In this document: piece after piece, positions 28,113-37,922 of the stretch | Layout: each line of letters begins with the position of its first letter | Numbering within the stretch: position 1 is the first letter of the stretch | Source: an uncultured Ellagibacter sp. | GTDB lineage: Bacteria > Actinomycetota > Coriobacteriia > Coriobacteriales > Eggerthellaceae | Direction: 5' to 3' | DNA length: 64,000 nt | Assembly (NCBI RefSeq): GCF_934636505.1 | Contig: NZ_CAKUAL010000002.1 | Coordinates: forward strand, 1 to 64,000 | Position numbers and translations under genes: made by a program | The notes under the pieces: generated by a model | Database searches by the model: none | What the model saw: the letters and a program-made list of their open reading frames with translations, nothing else | What the model was told of the DNA's origin: nothing

Positions 28113-28159
28113 TTGGCAACGGCACTTTCTTTCATGTATAATGCATGTAAAAAGCATGC
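28113..28159 (+). promoter_or_regulatory. Promoter and autoregulatory operator of the toxin-antitoxin pair
   Basis: The boxes ttggca (28113-28118) and tataat (28137-28142) have an 18-bp spacer. Immediately after lies the dyad gcatg-N7-catgc (28143-28159), covering the expected transcription start. Antitoxin-bound dyads at this position are the norm for such operons. Confidence 0.75.
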
Positions 28160-28179
28160 GTTTATGAAAGGGGGCTGTC

Positions 28180-28557
28180 ATGCCGGCTTTGCAAGTTCGC
28201 GATTTCCCCGAGGATCTGTATGAAAAGCTGAAAGAGGTCGCCGCGAGGGAGCACAGGAGCGTTGCGCAGCAGACCATCGTCGCCGTCGAGGCGATGGTGT
28301 CGGGTGAGTGTGCGCACGCGAAGGAAGAGCCTCGCCGTTCGCTCTATCTCGATTTTGACACGGAGGCAAAGCGCGCCGCCCGCATCAAGAAGCGTCAGGA
28401 GCTGTTCGAAAGCGCGAAGGCTCATCCTCTGGTTTTGCCCCTCGATGCACAGAGCCCCGTCGATGTCGTCCGCGAAGCGAGGGAAGAGCGAAGTAGGCAT
28501 ATCGGAGAAGTGCTTGACGAAATCATGGAGCGGAGGGTCTCCTATGGTGGTAATTGA
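28180..28557 (+). CDS. Antitoxin with ribbon-helix-helix-like N-terminus (FitA/VapB-like)
   Basis: A 125-residue protein. Residues 1-40 (MPALQVRDFPEDLYEKLKEV and onward) match the FitA/Arc-type DNA-binding pattern: a strand, then a Leu-spaced helix, and SVAQQTIVAVEAMV as the second helix. The acidic and basic C-terminal half probably wraps the toxin. It overlaps the toxin gene by 14 bases. The protein is longer than the usual 70-85 residues. Confidence 0.82.
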   Translation: MPALQVRDFPEDLYEKLKEVAAREHRSVAQQTIVAVEAMVSGECAHAKEEPRRSLYLDFDTEAKRAARIKKRQELFESAKAHPLVLPLDAQSPVDVVREAREERSRHIGEVLDEIMERRVSYGGN

Positions 28558-28972
28558 TGCAAATGCGGCTCTCGAAATGGCTTTCGAAGGCGAGCGCGGT
28601 GATGCTCTTAGGGCTCTTCTATTGCAAGGCGAAGAAGCTATTGCTCCGTCTGTTTTTCATTCCGAGGTGTCGAACGCATGCTTCAAGTATGCGGCTTTTG
28701 GGTCGATGGGCGAGGAGAAAGCCCAGGTCTTGCTCGATCGGGTGGAGGCCCTCGTCGATTACTTTCATGACGACGCGTCGCTCGCGAAGGAGGCGCTCTC
28801 CGAATCGATTCGCTACCGGCATCCCGTATACGACATGTTCTATCTGGTTCTCGCCCGTCGGACGGGTGCGACGCTTTTCACTCTCGACAAAAAGATGTGG
28901 GCTCTTGCGCGCGACATGCACGTGAACTGCATCGAGGAGGTGGACCTCAGATCGCTGTCGGTTCTGGTCTGA
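28544..28972 (+). CDS. PIN-domain toxin (VapC-like ribonuclease)
   Basis: A 142-residue PIN domain protein. Acidic residues expected to bind metal are Asp5 in VVIDANAALE, the Glu in HSEVSNA, and Asp residues in VYDMFYLVLAR and FTLDKKM. VapC toxins cut tRNA or rRNA and are neutralised by the cognate antitoxin encoded just upstream. ATG at 28544 follows cggagggtct inside the antitoxin gene, so translation is coupled. Confidence 0.85.
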   Translation: MVVIDANAALEMAFEGERGDALRALLLQGEEAIAPSVFHSEVSNACFKYAAFGSMGEEKAQVLLDRVEALVDYFHDDASLAKEALSESIRYRHPVYDMFYLVLARRTGATLFTLDKKMWALARDMHVNCIEEVDLRSLSVLV

Positions 28973-29200
28973 TAAGTCATGCTTTCTCGCGGCATGTGTT
29001 CTCCTTGCGTAAGGCTATCCTTAAAAAAGATTGATTGCAGTCTACCAGAACTGCGCCTCATCTTCCCCTGTCTTTGGCGCTCCCGTTGCAACAAAGTGTT
29101 CTTTGCCCTGTAAACTGTCCGAAACAATTCGCCGTTAGTTTGATAAGCGTTGGTTAAGGGGGCGTCGCGCGGAACTTCGTGTTATCGTGTCGAGCAAGCG

Positions 29201-29255
29201 GCCATCAGCCAAAAGCTGCGATGGCACCCCTAAAGTAAACTGCGGTTGTGACCGC
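29201..29255 (+). promoter_or_regulatory. Structured 5' leader before the glutamine synthetase gene
   Basis: Two stems stand upstream of the start: gccatc-agc...gct-gatggc (29201-29225) and gcggt-tgtg-accgc (29242-29255). There is no T-run. I cannot match the pair to a known riboswitch, including the glutamine classes. The rest of the 323-base gap before the gene holds no frame I would call a gene. Confidence 0.35.
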
Positions 29256-29295
29256 CTAATCGGCGTTTGAGACGACCAGTGAAGGAGCGCGGTAT

Positions 29296-31386
<2,091 letters not shown>

Positions 31387-31408
31387 AACGCAAGGTCATA
31401 GCCGCACG

Positions 31409-31441
31409 AAAGAGCCCCGAGATATCTCGGGGCTCTTTTTT
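31409..31441 (+). terminator. Terminator of the glutamine synthetase gene
   Basis: A near-continuous palindrome aaagagccccgagat / atctcggggctcttt followed by ttttgcgg. Confidence 0.92.
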
Positions 31442-31472
31442 GCGGTAGTTCATATTTCACTTTAGTATTTTC

Positions 31473-31505
31473 TTGCGTTCAAACGCAATTGGCATGCGTT
31501 CAAAT
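31473..31505. promoter_or_regulatory. Inverted repeat and half-site upstream of htpG
   Basis: The dyad ttgcgtt-ca-aacgcaa (31473-31488) is followed by a second tgcgttcaaa beginning at 31495. It lies about 60-90 bases upstream of the htpG -35 and may bind a second regulator. Confidence 0.4.
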
Positions 31506-31565
31506 TATAAAGTCGGACCGGACAAAGGCAATTGCGAAAAGTTGAGTCTATCGCACTTAGATTAC

Positions 31566-31593
31566 TTGACATGACGTATCGCGTCGTTACAAT
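31566..31593 (+). promoter_or_regulatory. Vegetative promoter of htpG
   Basis: A perfect ttgaca (31566-31571) and tacaat (31588-31593) with a 16-bp spacer. Confidence 0.85.
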
Positions 31594-31598
31594 GCCTT

Positions 31599-31625
31599 TT
31601 AGCACTCAAAGACGGGGACTGCCAA
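31599..31625 (+). promoter_or_regulatory. CIRCE-like HrcA operator
   Basis: The sequence ttagcactc-N9-gactgccaa matches the CIRCE consensus in all nine positions of the left arm and seven of nine in the right arm. It covers the transcription start of the htpG promoter, the usual repressor position. Confidence 0.75.
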
Positions 31626-31670
31626 AGCAAAGTGCCAAAGTGGTCTTTCGAGAACAGGAAGCGATACGCC

Positions 31671-33620
31671 ATGAAGAAATTTAAAACAGAGAGCAAGAAA
31701 CTGCTCGACCTCATGATCAACTCGATCTACACCAATCGCGAGATCTTCCTCCGCGAGCTTATCTCGAACGCGTCCGACGCCGTCGACAAGCTCTATTTCA
31801 AGAGCCTGACGGATTCCGACGTGCAGCTTTCCAAGGACGAGCTGGCCATTCACGTCGGCTTCGACGAGGATGCCCGCACCATCACCATTTCTGACAACGG
31901 CATCGGCATGACGAAGGACGAGCTCGACAAGAACCTTGGTACTATCGCGCACTCCGATTCCCAGGCGTTCAAGACCGACAACGCCGAGCAGCAGGGCGAC
32001 GACATCGACATCATCGGCCAGTTCGGCGTCGGCTTCTACTCCAGCTTCATGGTTGCCTCCAAGGTACGCGTCGTTTCCCGCGCGTTCGGCAGCGACGAGG
32101 CGTGGGCGTGGGAATCCGACGGCGTTGAGGGCTACACTATCGCCGAGGCCGAGCGCGCCGAGCACGGCACCGATGTCATCCTTACGCTCAAGGAGAACAC
32201 CGACGAGGACAACTACGACACCTATCTTTCCGAGTACGGCCTGAAGGACCTGATCAAGCGTTATAGCAACTACGTGCGCTACCCCATCCAGATGGAGGTT
32301 TCCAAGACGCGCGAGAAGCCGAAGCCCGAAGACGCCGGCGACGACTACAAGCCCGAGTACGAGACCTACACCGAGACCGACACGATCAACTCGATGATCC
32401 CCATCTGGAAGCGCAAGAAGTCCGACGTGACCGACGAGGAGTACAACGAGTTCTACAAGACAAACTTCCACGATTTCGCCGACCCTGCGCGTACCGTCTC
32501 GCTGCATGCCGAGGGCGCGCTGACCTACGACGCGCTGCTGTTCGTGCCGAGCCGCGCCCCGTATGACCTGTACAGCAAGGACTTCAAGAAGGGTCTCGCG
32601 CTTTATAGCTCTAACGTGCTCATCATGGACAAGTGCGAAGACCTCCTGCCCGACTACTTCAACTTCGTCCGCGGCATCGTTGACTCGCAGGACCTCACGC
32701 TCAACATCTCGCGCGAAACGCTGCAGCACAACAGTCAGCTGAAGGCTATTGCCCGCCGCGTCGAGAAGAAGATCAAGTCCGACCTTGAAAATTTCCTCGA
32801 CAAGGATCGCGAGGGCTACGAGAACTTCTTCGAGAACTTCGGCCGCGGCATGAAGTACGGCCTCTACACCTCCTACGGCACGGCAAAAGATGTGCTGGGC
32901 GACCTGCTCCTCTTCTACTCGGCAAAGCAGAAGAAGATGATCACGTTCAAGGAATACGTGAAGGCTGCCGCCGATGGCCAGGAGACCATTTACTACGCCA
33001 CGGGCGACTCCGTCGAGCGCATGGCGCAGCTGCCGATCGTGACGACGGTGCTCGCGAAGGGCTACGACGTGCTGCTGTGCCCCGAGGATGTCGACGAATT
33101 CTGCATGATGGCCATGTCCGATTACGCTGTGCCCGACGCGGCCGACCCCGACTCGCTCACCGCGTGGCCGCTTAAGAACGTGGGCGGCGAGAACCTCGGC
33201 CTTGAATCCGACGAGGAGAAAAAGGAAGCCGAGGAGACGGCCGAGTCCAACAAGGACCTGTTCGAGGCCATGAAGAGCGCTCTCGACGGCAAGGTGGAGA
33301 AGGTTGCGGTGTCCACGCGCCAGACCGACGCCCCTGCCTTCATCACCACCGAAGGCGGCGTGTCGCTTAAGATGGAGAAGATTCTCGCGGGCGCGCCGAA
33401 GAGCGCCGAGGAAGAGGGCGCGGTGAAATCGCATCGCGTGCTCGAAGTGAACGCGAAGCACCCGGTGTTCGAGGTCATGCAGAAGGCGCAGGAATCGGGC
33501 GACGACGAAAAAGTGAAGCTGTACTCGGGCATTCTGTACGACCAGGCGCTTCTCGTCGAGGGTATCCCGCTGGACGATCCGGTTGCCTACACTGAGGCGG
33601 TCACGAAGCTGATGAAGTAG
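31671..33620 (+). CDS. htpG: Molecular chaperone HtpG (Hsp90)
   Basis: A 649-residue Hsp90. The N-terminal GHKL ATPase has NREIFLRELISNASDA, DNGIGM and GQFGVGFYSSFMVA. The middle domain carries the catalytic Arg region (GIVDSQDLTLNISRE), and a dimerisation domain ends the protein. It remodels client proteins in the cytoplasm under heat stress. ATG at 31671 is chosen because the CIRCE site ends at 31625 and aggaag precedes it; a GTG at 31632 would place the coding start almost inside the operator. Confidence 0.95.
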   Translation: MKKFKTESKKLLDLMINSIYTNREIFLRELISNASDAVDKLYFKSLTDSDVQLSKDELAIHVGFDEDARTITISDNGIGMTKDELDKNLGTIAHSDSQAFKTDNAEQQGDDIDIIGQFGVGFYSSFMVASKVRVVSRAFGSDEAWAWESDGVEGYTIAEAERAEHGTDVILTLKENTDEDNYDTYLSEYGLKDLIKRYSNYVRYPIQMEVSKTREKPKPEDAGDDYKPEYETYTETDTINSMIPIWKRKKSDVTDEEYNEFYKTNFHDFADPARTVSLHAEGALTYDALLFVPSRAPYDLYSKDFKKGLALYSSNVLIMDKCEDLLPDYFNFVRGIVDSQDLTLNISRETLQHNSQLKAIARRVEKKIKSDLENFLDKDREGYENFFENFGRGMKYGLYTSYGTAKDVLGDLLLFYSAKQKKMITFKEYVKAAADGQETIYYATGDSVERMAQLPIVTTVLAKGYDVLLCPEDVDEFCMMAMSDYAVPDAADPDSLTAWPLKNVGGENLGLESDEEKKEAEETAESNKDLFEAMKSALDGKVEKVAVSTRQTDAPAFITTEGGVSLKMEKILAGAPKSAEEEGAVKSHRVLEVNAKHPVFEVMQKAQESGDDEKVKLYSGILYDQALLVEGIPLDDPVAYTEAVTKLMK

Positions 33621-33704
33621 GCCTCAGAGCCTCAGGGCCGCAGGGCGCGAACGGGGAACCGGGGAGCCTCAGAAGGGGAATCGGGAATCGGTTCAAGAAA
33701 ACCC

Positions 33705-33733
33705 TTGCGCTTGCGCGATTGATTCGCTATTAT
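33705..33733 (+). promoter_or_regulatory. Promoter of the tRNA-Thr gene
   Basis: The boxes ttgcgc (33705-33710) and tattat (33728-33733) have a 17-bp spacer, 36 bases before the mature 5' end. Confidence 0.7.
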
Positions 33734-33769
33734 TTGTTTTCGCGTCTGAAGCTTGTGCTTCACTCGTTT

Positions 33770-33845
33770 GCCAACGTGGCTCAGCTGGTAGAGCAACGCA
33801 CTCGTAATGCGTAGGTCAGCGGTTCGAATCCGCTCGTTGGCTCCA
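33770..33845 (+). tRNA. tRNA-Thr (anticodon CGT)
   Basis: A complete cloverleaf. The acceptor stem is gccaacg / cgttggc, the D arm gctc..gagc, and the anticodon stem acgca / tgcgt with loop ctcgtaa, anticodon at 33803-33805. The T loop is ggttcgaatcc type. The CCA end is encoded (33843-33845). It reads ACG codons, useful in this GC-rich genome. It has its own promoter and terminator. Confidence 0.97.
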
Positions 33846-33852
33846 GAAACTT

Positions 33853-33887
33853 ACAGGCCGTCGGCATTGAACCGGCGGCCTGTTTTG
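33853..33887 (+). terminator. Terminator of tRNA-Thr
   Basis: A 12-pair stem (acaggccgtcgg / ccggcggcctgt, one G-T pair) with loop cattgaa and then tttgttg. Confidence 0.88.
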
Positions 33888-34062
33888 TTGTTGAACGCGA
33901 AATAGGCGGGTTAGTGGTCCTTCCCGGTGGTTTTTGCCTCCCACTGTCGGACGGGCTTTCTCGTTCGTGTTTTCTTGCGGGGAGAAGAAGGTCGGCTCTG
34001 CTATTCTCTGTCGGACAGGACGCTTTAGAAGACGAAAGCGCTCAGGGCGGAAAGGCGGGAAC

Positions 34063-35028
34063 ATGAACATCGAGCATCTGCGTGAATTCGAATACCTCGC
34101 CGAGAACCTGAGCTTCCGCGATACTGCGCGCCATTTCTTCGTGAGCCCGTCTGTTATCAGCCGCCATATTTCGGCTATGGAAGACGAGCTCGGCACCAAG
34201 CTCTTCATCCGCTCGAAACAGTCGGTCGCCATCACCGAGGCCGGAACCGTTTTCCTTGACCGATCGAAGGCCATCCTTTCCGAATACAACGCCGCCCTTG
34301 CCGAGATGTCGCGCCTCGACGAAGGCGGAAAACCCGTGGTGCGTTTGGGCTATCTGCACAATGCGGCGCGCCCGTTCATCCTGCAATTCACGTCGTATCT
34401 GAAGGAGCATTACCCGGAAATCGAGATCGAGTTCAAAGGCATGCCGTACAAGATGCTCTATACCGCGCTCGATGACAACAGGGCCGATCTCAACATCATG
34501 CTCAACGTGTATTCGCCCCACCAGCAGCGCTATGAGCTCGCGACCATGTATCGCGATCAGTTCTGCGTGGTCGTCCGGGCGAACAGCCGGCTTGCGCGAG
34601 ATTGCGCCGACGGCATCGAGCTTTCTCGTCTTGTGGGCCTTGACCTGCTCCTTCCAAGCGAGAAGGATTTCCCGGGCTTGCAGGAGCGGATGCGAAAGGT
34701 GCTCGAAACCGAGCCTTCCCTTCTAATGGAGCGCGCTCGCAGCTTCCGCGACGTCGACTCGATGTACATCCAGGTGGAAACGTCCAACAGCGTCGGCATT
34801 TCCACAAGCGCGAACTGGGCATACGGCTCGAGCAAGGTGGTGTATCTCCCCATCAAGGGCGTCGATGCCGGCATCGACGTGAACGCCTACATCGGCCGCT
34901 CGCTTTCGGGCCGCACACTCACTGCGTGCAAAGAGGCGCTTGCGAGCTGTCAGGCCTATCTTGAAGATTTCTCCGTGCTCGAGAACGCTCGCGTGCAATG
35001 GCGGGCACGAGTGAGCGCGCTCTACTAA
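34063..35028 (+). CDS. LysR-family transcriptional regulator
   Basis: A 321-residue regulator. The N-terminal winged helix-turn-helix is clear: MNIEHLREFEYLAENLSFRD, then TARHFFVSPSVISRHISAMED, then ELGTKLFIRS. The C-terminal effector domain starts near residue 90 (VVRLGYLHNAARPF). ATG at 34063 follows aaaggcggga. LysR proteins usually control a divergent or adjacent gene; none of the flanking genes is an obvious target. The effector cannot be told from sequence. Confidence 0.92.
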   Translation: MNIEHLREFEYLAENLSFRDTARHFFVSPSVISRHISAMEDELGTKLFIRSKQSVAITEAGTVFLDRSKAILSEYNAALAEMSRLDEGGKPVVRLGYLHNAARPFILQFTSYLKEHYPEIEIEFKGMPYKMLYTALDDNRADLNIMLNVYSPHQQRYELATMYRDQFCVVVRANSRLARDCADGIELSRLVGLDLLLPSEKDFPGLQERMRKVLETEPSLLMERARSFRDVDSMYIQVETSNSVGISTSANWAYGSSKVVYLPIKGVDAGIDVNAYIGRSLSGRTLTACKEALASCQAYLEDFSVLENARVQWRARVSALY

Positions 35029-35130
35029 GCTGGCTGTTGCGCAATCGCAAACGGGGTTGTTCCGCATATTGCAACAACGCTTGCGGAATGCGAATCACCA
35101 GGTCGGCGGGAAGACGCATACAATCATCCC

Positions 35131-35271
35131 AGTGAGAAACATCCGACGGTGTTATCCCCTCCTTACAAAGCTGTCGGTTGCACTCCCTTATCCCCTTTGG
35201 CTCGCCGCCCTCTCCAATCCTGTCGGCGAGCTCCTTTAAGGAGCCGTTATCCCAAAAGCGGCTCCTTTTTC
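35131..35271 (+). ncRNA. Candidate small RNA or untranslated regulatory leader with C-rich loops
   Basis: No coding frame fits this stretch, yet it ends in a strong Rho-independent terminator (aaggagccg / cggctcctt, then ttt; 35238-35270). Upstream are a perfect 8-bp stem gctcgccg / cggcgagc (35200-35231) and a weaker ccgac / gtcgg pair (35143-35177). The motif ttatccc occurs three times, at 35152, 35188 and 35247, each outside a stem or in a loop. A tacaat at 35119-35124 could be the -10; the -35 is weak. Unpaired ucccc-type loops in small RNAs usually pair with Shine-Dalgarno sequences. It could instead be a terminating leader of murT-gatD. Confidence 0.5.
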
Positions 35272-35387
35272 TTTGGTTTCTCCGCGCACTTGGGCGCTGT
35301 CGCGCAAAGCCGTTGTACCCTTTTATCGGTACTATTCGATTGCGGGCATATAGCCCGAGAGGTTCGCCGCGTTTGCGAGGAGTGTCC

Positions 35388-37778
35388 ATGTCCATTAGAT
35401 TTGCCGCAGCTCAAGCCGTAAGCTCCATCTCGACGTGGGGCTTGAAGCACGTGTTCCGCCGGCCAGCGGCAAACTTCCCAGGGAAGATCGCGCTCTATGT
35501 GGACCCGCGTTTGCTCGCGAACCTGCGGGGGAAGCTTGCCCGCGGGTCGATCATGGTGGTGGGCACCAACGGGAAGACCACGGTGACCAACTTGCTCGCC
35601 GATGTCCTCGAAGGCTCGGGCGCCCGCGTGGTGTGCAACCGGACGGGCGCGAACCTCGATTCCGGCGTATCGACAGCGCTTCTTCACGCGAAAAAGGCGG
35701 ACTGGGGCGTGTTCGAGTCCGACGAGCTGTGGTTGAAGAAGATGACGCCGCAGCTCAAGCCGACTTACGTGCTGCTTCTGAACCTGTTCCGCGACCAGCT
35801 CGACCGTTGTGGCGAAATCGATCGCATCCAGGACAGCATCGTCGAAGCGCTTGCCGCCTCACCTGAGACCATCCTCGTTTTCAACGCCGACGACCCCTTG
35901 TGCGCCACCATCGCCAAGCGCGCCTCTGAGCAGCCCGGGCGCGAGCGGACGCGCCAGATTGCGTTCGGGGTGGGCGAGAGCATGGGCCTTGCGCAGAACA
36001 CGGTCTCCGACGCCACGATGTGCCAGCTGTGCTCGTCGATGTTCGAGTACAACTTCCGCCAATACGGCCAGCTGGGAGCTTGGCATTGCCCGACGTGCGG
36101 CTTCTCCCGCCCCGCGCTCGATTTCGCGGCGCAAAACGTGGAACTTGGCGAGCGCGAGCTTTCCTTCGACATCGCCAGCCCGCAGCCGAACGCGGGCGAG
36201 TCCGCACCTGCAAGGCCGATCCGCGCGGCATTCAGCGGTGCCTACATGGTGTACAACCTGCTCGCGGTGGGCGTCGCGGCCGACCTTGTGGGCTGCGGAA
36301 ACGACGCGATCCAGGCTGCCATCGAGTCCTTCGACCCGAAGAACGGCCGTCTGCAGCACTACTCCGTCGAAGGGCGAAGCGTCCTGCTCAACCTCGCGAA
36401 GAACCCCACGGGCTTCAACCAGAACCTCAAGATCATCGAGAAGGACGCTTCTCCTAAGACGGTCGCCTTCTTCATCAACGACAAAGAGGCCGACGGCCAC
36501 GACATCTCGTGGCTGTGGGACATCGACTTCGAGGAGCTTTCGCGCCAGGAGGGTTGCGTCGTGTTCGCCGGGGGCATCCGCGGCAACGACATGCAGGTGC
36601 GCCTGAAGTACGCGGGTATTCCTTCCAAGGTGGTGAAAAACACGCAGGAATTCCTCGACGAGCTGGCGAAACTTCCGTGCGAAATGAATGCTTACGCCAT
36701 CGCGAACTACACGGCGCTGCCAAGCGTGAAGTCCGCTCTCGATGCTGTGGAAAGCGAAGCTGGCGACCTTGCGAACTGCGAGGCTGGCGACTCTGTGCGG
36801 GCCGACGGCGGGTCGTCTTCGAACGCGGATGCTCCTTCGTCTATCATTACGGCAGCTCCTGAGCCTGCGCGGGGGGCTCCGCGCGCAGTTCCGCAGCGAA
36901 GCGAGGACTGTTTGAGCACGGAGTCCCCCGCGCGGGATCAGGAGCGAACGGGGTCTAATGAGCGACTGGGCGCGGCAGAACCCGCCGAGATGGGAGAGTC
37001 CCCCGCGCGGGGTCAGAAGGGGACTACCCCCATCGTGATCGCCCACATGTTCCCCGACCTGCTGAACCTCTACGGCGACGGTGGCAACGTGCGCATCTTG
37101 AGCGAGCGCCTTGCATGGCGCGGGATTCCCGTCCAGGTGAAGCGCGTCGAATATGGCGAATCCGTCGATCTTGGCGACGTCGACCTGGTGTTTCTCGGCG
37201 GCGGCCCCGACCGTGAGCAGAAGCTTGCGTCGGCGGAGCTCATGCGCATGAAAGACGAGCTCGCCGCGTACGTGGAAGAGGACGGGCCGGTGCTTGCCAT
37301 CTGCGGCGGGTATCAGATTCTCGGCAAGACTTGGCTGCTCGGCGATGAGGAAGTTCCCGGGCTCGACATCGTCGGCATCGAGACGCGCCGCCCCGGCACG
37401 TCCGCCGACCGCCTTATCGACAACATCGTGCTCTCCTCGCCGCTCGCGACGCATCCGGTGGTGGGATACGAGAACCACGCGGGCAGAACGTACCTCGCGG
37501 AAGGGGTGAAGCCTTTCGGTGCGGTGGTTTCCTCGGTTGGGCACGGCAACAACGACGCGGACAAGGCTGACGGCGCGCTTTATCGCAAGGTTCTCGGCAC
37601 TTATCTCCACGGTCCGCTGCTTTCGAAGAATCCGGAAATCGCCGACTGGCTTTTGGCCGCCGCATGCGAGCGCCATGCCGGGCGAACGGGTGAAAGCGTG
37701 CCCGCGCTTGCCCAGCTCGACGACGCAGAGGAGCTGGCGGCGAACGCGTTCATGGCGGAGAGGGTCGGGGCGAAGTAG
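35388..37778 (+). CDS. MurT-GatD fusion, lipid II isoglutaminyl synthase
   Basis: A 796-residue protein joining both subunits of the enzyme that amidates D-Glu of lipid II to D-isoglutamine. The MurT part (about 1-450) has the ATP loop GTNGKTT near 59, then FESDELWLKK, and a Cys4 zinc ribbon (C212, C215, C234, C237). The GatD class I glutaminase part (from about 548) has the nucleophile Cys639 in AICGGYQ and His741 in YLHGPL. The linker (about 455-547) is unlike either family and contains palindromic repeats. In Staphylococcus aureus the two are separate genes. ATG at 35388 follows gcgaggag. Confidence 0.93.
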   Translation: MSIRFAAAQAVSSISTWGLKHVFRRPAANFPGKIALYVDPRLLANLRGKLARGSIMVVGTNGKTTVTNLLADVLEGSGARVVCNRTGANLDSGVSTALLHAKKADWGVFESDELWLKKMTPQLKPTYVLLLNLFRDQLDRCGEIDRIQDSIVEALAASPETILVFNADDPLCATIAKRASEQPGRERTRQIAFGVGESMGLAQNTVSDATMCQLCSSMFEYNFRQYGQLGAWHCPTCGFSRPALDFAAQNVELGERELSFDIASPQPNAGESAPARPIRAAFSGAYMVYNLLAVGVAADLVGCGNDAIQAAIESFDPKNGRLQHYSVEGRSVLLNLAKNPTGFNQNLKIIEKDASPKTVAFFINDKEADGHDISWLWDIDFEELSRQEGCVVFAGGIRGNDMQVRLKYAGIPSKVVKNTQEFLDELAKLPCEMNAYAIANYTALPSVKSALDAVESEAGDLANCEAGDSVRADGGSSSNADAPSSIITAAPEPARGAPRAVPQRSEDCLSTESPARDQERTGSNERLGAAEPAEMGESPARGQKGTTPIVIAHMFPDLLNLYGDGGNVRILSERLAWRGIPVQVKRVEYGESVDLGDVDLVFLGGGPDREQKLASAELMRMKDELAAYVEEDGPVLAICGGYQILGKTWLLGDEEVPGLDIVGIETRRPGTSADRLIDNIVLSSPLATHPVVGYENHAGRTYLAEGVKPFGAVVSSVGHGNNDADKADGALYRKVLGTYLHGPLLSKNPEIADWLLAAACERHAGRTGESVPALAQLDDAEELAANAFMAERVGAK
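36855..36945. repeat. Palindromic repeat element, copy 3 (in the murT-gatD linker)
   Basis: Arms gcgcggggggctccg (36867-36881) and cggagtcccccgcgc (36919-36933) pair with one mismatch, and outer arms gctcctga / tcaggagc extend the palindrome. The 37-base core (36882-36918) matches the sufS-linker core in about 31 of 33 aligned bases. A related partial hairpin agtcccc...ggggact follows at about 37009-37025. Confidence 0.8.
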
Positions 37779-37884
37779 GCTTTCGCTCCGCGCGTTCGAC
37801 CTGCAAAACAGGGAAGCGAAGCTCCAAGTTGTAGGTTTTCAGTGGGCGTCCTGCGGCTATTTGCCAGAATTGGGGCATCCTCGC

Positions 37885-37913
37885 TTGTCAATAATTAAGG
37901 CAGTCGGCAAAAT
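37885..37913 (+). promoter_or_regulatory. Candidate promoter for a leaderless LCP transcript
   Basis: The boxes ttgtca (37885-37890) and caaaat (37908-37913) have a 17-bp spacer. The ATG at 37923 lies where transcription should start, and there is no Shine-Dalgarno site. Confidence 0.4.
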
Positions 37914-37922
37914 CTATTTGAC

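Noticed and set aside
29201..29255. Known glutamine riboswitch
   Set aside because: The two stems do not reproduce the conserved glnA or downstream-peptide RNA cores as I know them, so I list it only as a structured leader.
31599..33461. 620-codon minus-strand frame opposite htpG
   Set aside because: A mirror of the htpG codons; htpG motifs are unmistakable.
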